Below are positions 1 to 5,054 of a DNA stretch of 9,703 bases, one piece after another; the first letter of the stretch is position 1, and the number at the start of each line of letters is the position of its first letter. The stretch spans positions 1 to 9,703 of the forward strand of contig JACZKW010000070.1 of the NCBI GenBank assembly GCA_014859835.1. Reading direction: 5' to 3'. The notes under the pieces were generated by a model. That model worked only from the letters and a program-made list of their open reading frames with translations. It did not search any database and had not been told where the DNA came from. Made by a program: the position numbers and the translations under genes. Source of the stretch: UBA9653 sp014859835. Lineage in GTDB: Archaea > Thermoplasmatota > Thermoplasmata > UBA10834.

Positions 1-1
1 C

Positions 2-8
2 TTAAATA
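2..8 (+). promoter_or_regulatory. Putative TATA box of ftsZ
   Basis: The bases TTAAATA at the very edge of the window resemble an archaeal TATA element. They lie about 38 bases before the ftsZ ATG, so transcription would start near position 30 and leave a leader of about 14 bases. The short leader holds only a weak purine-rich stretch (AGGGA near 33-37). The BRE side of the element is cut off by the window, so this is a sequence-only guess. Confidence 0.35.
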
Positions 9-43
9 CGATTGGAGCACAAGTGTACGTATAGGGATGCACG

Positions 44-1201
44 ATGCCACTAGATTTCATCAGCAGCGCGCTCAACAGGAATAGTGAGCGATCGTCTTCC
101 GAGCAATCGAATGACGATCTCGAGATCGAGAAGATTGCAGCGGGCCTAAATGTCCGTATCAAACTTGTTGGTTGTGGCGGGGCCGGTTCGAATACCGTCA
201 CCAGGTGTTACGAGGACGATCTATCCGGTGTCGAGATGATCGCGATCAATACAGATGCCAAACGTCTTCTATCCGTCAAATGCGGCCGGAAACTGCTCAT
301 CGGAAAGTTGCTCACGAGGGGCATGGGTGCCGGTGCTAGACCTGAGATCGGTGAGAAAGCCGCGATGGAGAATGAACGCGAGATAGGAGAGTTCATGAAG
401 GAGGCGCAGATCGTCTTTATCACCGCTGGTATGGGCGGCGGGACTGGCACAAGTTCATCGTTCGTCGCATCGCGTCTCGCGAAAGAGGCACGTGCACTCA
501 CCATTGGAATCGTTACCCTTCCATTCAAATCAGAAGGCGAGATGCGGATGGAGAATGCGTTGTCGGGGTTGACGCGCTTGTCGAAAGTATGCGATACCAC
601 GATCGTGATACCGAACGATACGCTACTCGAACTCGTCCCCAACCTCCCTGTCCAGGCAGCGTTCAAAGTCGCGGACGAGCTTCTTCTGCAGACAATAAGA
701 GGGTTGACTGAGATGCTCACCCGCTCCGGATTGGTGAATGTTGATTTCGCGGACCTGAGGACGATCATGGACGAAGGCGGAGTTTCATTGATCGGTGTGG
801 GCGAGTCGGATAGTGCGCCCAGCGACCGCATGGACGAAGCAGTCGAGGAGGCCTTGACTTCGCCGTTGCTCGGGATGATGGATCTGAAAGAAGCCAAGGG
901 CGCTTTGATAAGGGTCGTTGGTGGTCCGGACATGACCATTGAAGAAGCAGCGAGAGCCGCGGAGATCATCTCTGGCAGATTGAGGCACAATGGTCGGCTT
1001 ATCTGGGGTTGCTCTCTCGAACCGGAGATGTCTGGGCGGGTCAAGATACTCCTCATAGCGACCGGGGCTAAATCGCAATATGTGCTTCGGAGAGACGGGG
1101 AAGATGCGGTCATGCAGTCGGCAGGTCAGGATTACCGTGGCGAGATCAATCTTCCGCCGGATATCCGTTCGGACGAAGACCTTGCGATGTTCGTCAGATG
1201 A
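44..1201 (+). CDS. ftsZ: Cell division protein FtsZ (archaeal tubulin-like GTPase)
   Basis: FtsZ is the cytoplasmic tubulin-like GTPase that polymerises at mid-cell to organise division. The 385-residue protein has a hydrophilic, Ser/Glu-rich N-terminal tail (about 1-33), then the nucleotide-binding domain with GCGGAGSN (43-50), NTDA (69-72), the RGMGAGARPEIG loop (92-103) and the tubulin signature as GGGTGTS (131-137). The T7 synergy loop NVDFAD (232-237) supplies the catalytic aspartates D234 and D237. The C-terminal domain (about 240-345) is complete, followed by a short tail without a clear conserved peptide. Two glycines or asparagines of the nucleotide loops are replaced by serine (S49, S137). 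Archaea often carry two FtsZ paralogues; I cannot say from one gene whether this is FtsZ1 or FtsZ2. The ATG at 44 is the first in frame and suits the usual archaeal length. The gene stands alone on plus and converges on feoB. Confidence 0.95.
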   Translation: MPLDFISSALNRNSERSSSEQSNDDLEIEKIAAGLNVRIKLVGCGGAGSNTVTRCYEDDLSGVEMIAINTDAKRLLSVKCGRKLLIGKLLTRGMGAGARPEIGEKAAMENEREIGEFMKEAQIVFITAGMGGGTGTSSSFVASRLAKEARALTIGIVTLPFKSEGEMRMENALSGLTRLSKVCDTTIVIPNDTLLELVPNLPVQAAFKVADELLLQTIRGLTEMLTRSGLVNVDFADLRTIMDEGGVSLIGVGESDSAPSDRMDEAVEEALTSPLLGMMDLKEAKGALIRVVGGPDMTIEEAARAAEIISGRLRHNGRLIWGCSLEPEMSGRVKILLIATGAKSQYVLRRDGEDAVMQSAGQDYRGEINLPPDIRSDEDLAMFVR

Positions 1202-1210
1202 AACCACGTG

Positions 1211-3115
1211 TCATATCCCTAGAATGATGTGAGCCGTCGTTCCCATGATGAGTGCCAGCGAGACTGAGCCCAGCGCGACCAGGACCGAGCTCTTCATACC
1301 GAACTCCTTCACCATGACAGCGAATGCAGCGATGCACGGGAGGAATATGGCCATCACCAGCGCGAACACGAACATCTGTTCGGATGACAGCTGAAGCGCG
1401 AGATTGCTCGTGCCGAACAGTATCATCAACATCTGCAGAGCCATTTCCTTCCTCAGTATGCCGAACACCAGTGCAATCACGGTGACACCAGGAAGGCCTA
1501 GCATAGTCATCATGACCCATTCTGACGGGCCTATCAATTTATCGAGCCAGCCAATGACCATCATCGTCTCGAGGACGATGCTTCCCGCAAGCAGAAGTGG
1601 GAAAGCGATTGTGAGGAACTCTTTGACGCGCAGGTATGTCTTAGACAGTACCTGCATCAAGGACGGGGTTCTCAGGTCTGGTATCTCGAGGAATAGCCCC
1701 GTCGGTTCGAACTTGATCGTCTTGTGCATCGCATAGCCGAGCGTCATGAATATGCCGCCGAGTATGACGTATATCAGCAATGCCCACCAGACACCTGCGT
1801 AATTCCCGACGGTGCCAATGATGATCGCAGTCTGCGCGGAGCAGGGCACAGCGATCGTGATGAGTGTGGCGAGTATCAGCCTCTCTCTCTTCGAACCCAT
1901 CGCTCTTGTGGCGAGTATTGCCGGCACGTTGCATCCGTATCCGACGACCATCGGAATCACAGCTCGCCCGTGAAGACCGAATCTGTGCATGACGCCGTCG
2001 AGCAATGAGACGACCCTTACGAGATATCCAGTGTCTTCAAGGACGGCAAGCATCAGGTAGAATACCAGTATGTACGGGACAACGATCGCCAGCATCGCCT
2101 CGATGCTCAGATAGATCCCTTCGACGATCCCTTTGGCCACATCACTGGATAAACCGTTCTCGAAATCGTTGAAGGGCTGTCTAGCAATATCAGAATATGT
2201 CGATACGAGCAACCCCTCGATCGCTCCACCGACGAACACCAGGGTCAGGAATACTGTTGCCAGTACAGCTATGAGGATTGGTATTCCAGTCGCGGGTCGA
2301 AGGGTCAGATCTGAGATCAGACTCCTATCTCGCCTCGCTGTGGCGACCTTGCCGACCGCTTCGTTCCAGATCCTGCCAGCTTCCCCGAACCTATCTCTTT
2401 GGATGTGGACTATGATGTCCTCACCATGCTGCTCCTCGAAGTCCTTCCGCATCTCCTCGATGAGTGTCGCGGTCTCTGGTGCGGCCTTCTCCATCACCTT
2501 CGGGTCCCCGCTCAGCAGCCTGATCGCAACTGCTCTCAACGGGATGTCCCATCTACTTTCATCGAGTCGAGATTCGATTCTCCTGATCATCTCCTCTATG
2601 TGCGAATCGTAGCGGACTTTGAACTTGCTCTTCTTTCTCAGTTGAACTGAAGTGAACAGGAGCGAATCGATCCCTTCGCCAGTGGTCGCCACGGTCGGGA
2701 TGACCGGAATCGATAGGATCCTTTCGAGCCGTTCGACATCTATTATGAGCTTCTTCTTCCTCATGATGTCGTACATGTTCAGCGAAGCGACGACATTGTA
2801 TCCTGATTCTATGAGCTCAAAAAGGAACACCAAGTTCCTCTCCAACCTGGAGGAATCGAGCACTGCGATGACTGTGTCTGGTCTCCTCTTGAAAAGAAGA
2901 TCCGTGGCAACCCGCTCATCATCAGTATTCCCCTCGAGTGAATATGTTCCTGGTAGGTCGATCACTGTGATCATGGACCCCATGAACTTGGCCCGTCCTT
3001 CTGAGAATTCGACCGTGGTTCCGGGATAGTTGGAACTTATGACTCCTACCCCAGTCAGTTTTCCGAATATCTGGCTCTTGCCAACATTCGGATTCCCTGC
3101 GAGAGCGATCTCCAT
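1211..3115 (-). CDS. feoB: Ferrous iron transporter FeoB
   Basis: FeoB is the membrane Fe(II) importer with an N-terminal G-protein domain. In this 634-residue protein the GTPase motifs are G1 GNPNVGKS (7-14), G2 around T33-T34, G3 DLPG (53-56), G4 NMYD (113-116) and a G5-like ATTGEG (143-148). A helical linker (about 165-270) follows. The membrane part starts near 277 with many hydrophobic segments, holding the Gate motifs GYGCNVPA (392-399, C395) and VPCSAQ (423-428, C425) and a third cysteine in LPC (C594). It is shorter than the 773-residue E. coli protein but typical for archaea, and carries no fused FeoA. The ATG at 3115 gives the exact family N-terminus and has a strong ribosome site overlapping the stop of the upstream regulator gene. 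The two genes are nine bases apart and surely co-transcribed, so the transporter is probably repressed when iron is plentiful. Confidence 0.96.
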   Translation of the reverse strand: MEIALAGNPNVGKSQIFGKLTGVGVISSNYPGTTVEFSEGRAKFMGSMITVIDLPGTYSLEGNTDDERVATDLLFKRRPDTVIAVLDSSRLERNLVFLFELIESGYNVVASLNMYDIMRKKKLIIDVERLERILSIPVIPTVATTGEGIDSLLFTSVQLRKKSKFKVRYDSHIEEMIRRIESRLDESRWDIPLRAVAIRLLSGDPKVMEKAAPETATLIEEMRKDFEEQHGEDIIVHIQRDRFGEAGRIWNEAVGKVATARRDRSLISDLTLRPATGIPILIAVLATVFLTLVFVGGAIEGLLVSTYSDIARQPFNDFENGLSSDVAKGIVEGIYLSIEAMLAIVVPYILVFYLMLAVLEDTGYLVRVVSLLDGVMHRFGLHGRAVIPMVVGYGCNVPAILATRAMGSKRERLILATLITIAVPCSAQTAIIIGTVGNYAGVWWALLIYVILGGIFMTLGYAMHKTIKFEPTGLFLEIPDLRTPSLMQVLSKTYLRVKEFLTIAFPLLLAGSIVLETMMVIGWLDKLIGPSEWVMMTMLGLPGVTVIALVFGILRKEMALQMLMILFGTSNLALQLSSEQMFVFALVMAIFLPCIAAFAVMVKEFGMKSSVLVALGSVSLALIMGTTAHIILGI

Positions 3116-3118
3116 CCA

Positions 3119-3126
3119 ATCACCTC
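3119..3126 (-). promoter_or_regulatory. Shine-Dalgarno site of feoB, overlapping the regulator stop
   Basis: On the minus strand the bases read GAGGTGAT, a near-complete complement to the 3' end of archaeal 16S rRNA, three bases before the feoB ATG. It includes two bases of the TGA stop of the upstream DtxR-family gene. This decides the feoB start and suggests translational coupling of the two genes. Confidence 0.7.
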
Positions 3127-3793
3127 AGGGCGTCCTCATTATCCGAAGGGTCGCCCCGATATCCCTGGCAATCGCTACCTTCGTACCTTTCAAGGAGACG
3201 ATGATCGGCCCTCCCATGGGGATCTTCTTCTCAACCCTGACCTCAGAGCCTGGTACGAACCCCATCGCGAGTATCCTGCATAATTCGTCCTTGTTCGTTG
3301 ATTCCAAATGTGAGACCGTTCCCGCTTCTCCCTCGTCGAGATCCAGTAGAAGTACCGTGTCGTTCGCGCATTCCTCGCAGGGTATCCCCCTGCCACATTT
3401 CGGGATCTTCTTGCCATGAGGACATTCGGATGGATGGTTCAACAGCCTGCAGAGCTGCTGTTCCGCTTCATCTGATAGTGCATGCTCCATCTTGCACGCC
3501 TGTTCATGCCTGGAATTGCCTCTGATCCCCACGTAATCATGCAGGAACCTTTCGAGTAGTCTGTGCTTTCTAGTGACGTTGCATGCTATCCTACGGCCCT
3601 TGGGTTTCAGGGTGGCACCCTTGTATTTCTCGTGCTTGACATAACCTTGTTTGGCGAGTTTCTGTATCATTTCGGTCACAGAAGCGGGTGAGATTGCCAG
3701 TGCATCCGCTATATCCGAAGTCCTTGCTAGACCGCCGTCCTCTGTCAGGTTGTATACGGTCTTGAGGTACTGCTCAGTTATCTCAGAGGCCAT
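3125..3793 (-). CDS. DtxR/IdeR-family iron-dependent repressor with FeoA-like C-terminal domain
   Basis: A 222-residue metal-dependent DNA-binding repressor. It has a winged helix-turn-helix (about 1-65; recognition helix near SPASVTEMIQKL), a dimerisation and metal-binding domain (about 66-142), and a FeoA/SH3-like domain (about 146-220) with the LCRILAMGFVPGSEV and GGPIIVSLKGTKVAIAR patterns. Aligned with diphtheria DtxR, the ligands H79, E83, H98, C102, E105 and H106 correspond to H77, E81, H96, C100, E103 and H104; DtxR M10 corresponds to Q8. The conserved cysteine points to an iron rather than manganese sensor. A four-cysteine patch, C124, C133, C139 and C142, follows the CPHGKKIP motif and may bind another metal. 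The ATG at 3793 gives the normal family N-terminus. It has no ribosome site and sits about 29 bases after a TATA box, so the message is probably leaderless. It heads the operon with feoB and likely represses itself through the palindrome at 3802-3820. Confidence 0.92.
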   Translation of the reverse strand: MASEITEQYLKTVYNLTEDGGLARTSDIADALAISPASVTEMIQKLAKQGYVKHEKYKGATLKPKGRRIACNVTRKHRLLERFLHDYVGIRGNSRHEQACKMEHALSDEAEQQLCRLLNHPSECPHGKKIPKCGRGIPCEECANDTVLLLDLDEGEAGTVSHLESTNKDELCRILAMGFVPGSEVRVEKKIPMGGPIIVSLKGTKVAIARDIGATLRIMRTP

Positions 3794-3801
3794 CTAAATG
3801 G

Positions 3802-3820
3802 AATTAGGCTGACCTAAATT
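3802..3820. promoter_or_regulatory. Candidate DtxR/IdeR-type operator
   Basis: The plus strand reads AATTAGGCTGACCTAAATT. Its core is an inverted repeat TTAGG-N4-CCTAA (3804-3817). This closely resembles the known DtxR/IdeR consensus, written TTAGGTTAGSCTAACCTAA. It lies between the TATA box and the start codon of the DtxR-family gene and covers the promoter just upstream of the expected transcription start, where a bound repressor would block the transcription machinery. The match to an established operator and the position next to a regulator of that family are strong; the binding itself is inferred. Confidence 0.7.
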
Positions 3821-3827
3821 ATAAATC
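3819..3827 (-). promoter_or_regulatory. TATA box of the regulator-feoB operon
   Basis: On the minus strand this reads GATTTATAA, a good archaeal TATA element. Its centre is about 29 bases before the ATG of the DtxR-family gene, which places the transcription start at or a few bases before the start codon. The last two bases overlap the candidate operator. Confidence 0.6.
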
Positions 3828-3883
3828 TTGCTCCTGTTCACGAGCGGCTTCGAGGTTGCTCAACATCGTTTCTGAGCGCGAAT

Positions 3884-4075
3884 TCACTTCCGATGGTCAA
3901 GATACCGCTTGAATGGGTATGTCTTCAGCTTGATATCCCTCTCCCCATCTGGCGGATATTCTTCATTGTATTCCATCTTGGCAATATCGAGTTCCTTCTC
4001 GTTCAGAGAGGATGGCTCTATTCCGTAATTCTGAACGAGCCAAGTCTCAAAGTCGAATTTCAACAGAACCACCAT
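3884..4075 (-). CDS. Small acidic hypothetical protein (63 residues)
   Basis: I do not recognise this protein. It is 63 residues long, begins with a hydrophobic MVVLLKFDF stretch, and continues with a charged region rich in Glu and Asp (about 19-47) and a basic end. No transmembrane helix, cysteine pair or known motif is visible. Amino-acid use looks like a real soluble protein rather than a chance frame: it has hydrophobic residues at helical spacing (ETWLVQNYGI, KELDIAKMEY). The ATG at 4075 is the only ordinary start in the open frame; the frame runs upstream to a stop near 4153 without another start codon. No ribosome site is present, but TTTAA about 27 bases upstream would suit a leaderless transcript. 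It lies 43 bases after the short UPF0251 gene on the same strand and 90 bases before the iron regulator, which has its own promoter. Confidence 0.55.
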   Translation of the reverse strand: MVVLLKFDFETWLVQNYGIEPSSLNEKELDIAKMEYNEEYPPDGERDIKLKTYPFKRYLDHRK

Positions 4076-4098
4076 GAACGGAAGCGGCGGGTCGAGAG

Positions 4099-4105
4099 TT
4101 AAATC
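4099..4105 (-). promoter_or_regulatory. Possible TATA box of the 63-residue protein gene
   Basis: The minus strand reads GATTTAA. Its centre is about 27 bases before the ATG at 4075, the distance expected for a leaderless archaeal transcript. The match to the TATA consensus is only fair, and read-through from the short UPF0251 gene is an equally good explanation of expression. Confidence 0.3.
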
Positions 4106-4118
4106 CTTCCATGAAAAG

Positions 4119-4247
4119 TCAGAGTTCTTCGAGCTCGTCCAGTTCCATCTCTATGGTCGACAGTTCGCTCAGAGGAGTCCCCTGGGGCTTGAAAATCTTG
4201 TAGTTCGGGTCCAGGCAGACCTTCCTGCATCTTTTTGGTCTAGGCAC
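4119..4247 (-). CDS. Short UPF0251 (DUF134) protein lacking the helix-turn-helix
   Basis: This GTG-initiated frame encodes 42 residues. It starts MPRPKRCRKVC and continues with FKPQGTPLSEL (19-29) and ends in an acidic MELDELEEL (34-42). This is the well-known N-terminal signature of UPF0251/DUF134 proteins: MPRPRK-R-V, then P----FKP-G-P---L, then the L--DE-EALRL segment. Full-length members are about 100 residues or more and continue with a helix-turn-helix of the sigma-factor region 4 type. Here a TGA ends the protein just where that begins. No frame downstream restores a helix-turn-helix, so simple frameshift seems unlikely. It is either a remnant with an intact reading frame or a free-standing short form. 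Cysteines C7 and C11 might bind metal. No in-frame ATG exists upstream before a stop near 4277, and no ribosome site is seen, so the GTG start rests on the family motif. Confidence 0.7.
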   Translation of the reverse strand: MPRPKRCRKVCLDPNYKIFKPQGTPLSELSTIEMELDELEEL

Positions 4248-4342
4248 GATTATGAATAATAAGTCATAACTACCTTATCCTTGCCCATGAACAACATCCG
4301 CGGGTTCTTTTTTGATGTCTGCAAGTGTCGTAATATGAGGAA

Positions 4343-4418
4343 TGGTGGGCCCAACCGGATTTGAACCGGTGATCTACGCCGTGTAAGGGCGTTGTCATAA
4401 CCGCTAGACCATGGGCCC
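4343..4418 (-). tRNA. tRNA-Val (anticodon UAC), CCA encoded
   Basis: The minus strand folds as a full cloverleaf. The acceptor stem GGGCCCA (4418-4412) pairs with TGGGCCC (4353-4347). The D-arm holds GTC-TAGCGGTTAT-GAC. The anticodon stem ACGCC/GGCGT encloses the loop CTTACAC, giving anticodon UAC for valine GUA codons. The T-arm is ACCGG-TTCAAAT-CCGGT. The discriminator A (4346) is followed directly by CCA (4345-4343), so the 3' end is encoded in DNA, which many archaeal tRNA genes lack. There is no intron. The gene lies 54 bases downstream of iorB on the same strand and could be transcribed with it or from the weak box at 4451-4457. Confidence 0.95.
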
Positions 4419-4450
4419 GTTGGGGCGGACCAGTTTATGCCCTACCTGTT

Positions 4451-4457
4451 CTTAAAA
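4451..4457 (-). promoter_or_regulatory. Possible TATA box of tRNA-Val, or T-rich end signal of iorB
   Basis: The minus strand reads TTTTAAG between iorB and the tRNA. As a TATA element it would place transcription start near 4429, about 11 bases before the mature tRNA. The same T-run lies just after the iorB stop and could instead act as a weak archaeal termination signal. The sequence does not separate the two readings. Confidence 0.3.
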
Positions 4458-4472
4458 CATTCTCAGGGTGGC

Positions 4473-5054
4473 TCAGCGCTTCGCAGCATCGAAGCCCATG
4501 GCGAATGCCTGGAGGTTCTCCTGGAGTCTCCTTGGAATGTTCATCTCGAGAGCCTTCTCGAAATGCTCCCTCGAGATTCCTGTCACTCCTGTCCCGGCTA
4601 GCGCTCCTATCATGACTACGTTCGAGGACATCGGCACGCCGGCCTTCTTTGCGATCTCCCCCGAGTCGATCATGAAAACATGAGCCGAGGTCTCTTCCAT
4701 CTTCTTCTTGACCTCTTCGAGATCGGGATACCTCATCTTCTGCGTGGACACGCTTAGAGGCACGACCCTCTCAGTGGAGCTGATGACGACGGTCTTCTTG
4801 GATGACTTGCAGACAGCCCTCTCGGTCTCCAGGAGCTCAAGCGAGAGTATTACATCCGCGTTGCCGTCGGTTATCAATGGACTTGCATGGTCGCCGATCC
4901 TCGCAGTGCAGACGACGGACCCGCCTCTCTGGGCCATGCCGTGCGTCTCGCTCATTATCACGCCTTTGCCGGCGAGAATCGCGGCATCGCCGATTATCTT
5001 GGATGCGGTGATTATCCCCTGGCCACCCACACCTACGAGATAGATGTCGACCAT
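4473..5054 (-). CDS. iorB: Indolepyruvate:ferredoxin oxidoreductase beta subunit IorB
   Basis: The small subunit of the oxygen-sensitive enzyme that converts arylpyruvates (from aromatic amino acids) and CoA to aryl-acetyl-CoA, CO2 and reduced ferredoxin. The 193-residue protein is the gamma-type domain of 2-oxoacid:ferredoxin oxidoreductases. It shows GVGGQGIITASKII (8-21), the conserved HGMAQRGG (38-45), the ISSTERVVPLS segment (91-101) and a C-terminal helix region typical for IorB; the length is normal. The same frame stays open well upstream inside iorA, but homology begins at MVDIYLVG, and the ATG at 5054 has a near-perfect ribosome site (AAGGAGGTG, minus strand, 5060-5068). The ATG overlaps the iorA stop by one base (TGATG), so the two subunits are made by coupled translation and assemble into one complex in the cytoplasm. 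Confidence 0.95.
   Translation of the reverse strand: MVDIYLVGVGGQGIITASKIIGDAAILAGKGVIMSETHGMAQRGGSVVCTARIGDHASPLITDGNADVILSLELLETERAVCKSSKKTVVISSTERVVPLSVSTQKMRYPDLEEVKKKMEETSAHVFMIDSGEIAKKAGVPMSSNVVMIGALAGTGVTGISREHFEKALEMNIPRRLQENLQAFAMGFDAAKR

Noticed and set aside
208..1113. A 301-codon open frame on minus opposite ftsZ
   Set aside because: Ser/Pro/Arg-rich composition without any motif; it is the antisense shadow of a well-supported ftsZ gene in a GC-rich codon pattern.
3858..3877. GCTCA-N10-TGAGC inverted repeat as a terminator after the 63-residue gene
   Set aside because: Only a five-pair stem with a large loop, and no T-run follows on the minus strand.
3884..4247. One frameshifted gene joining the short UPF0251 frame and the 63-residue frame
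   Set aside because: The downstream frame has no helix-turn-helix or other UPF0251 feature, and the two frames show no continuous homology, so two separate genes fit better.
4308..4313. Run of six T on plus as a transcription terminator
   Set aside because: No plus-strand gene ends nearby; all genes around it are on minus. It is probably chance in an AT-richer gap.
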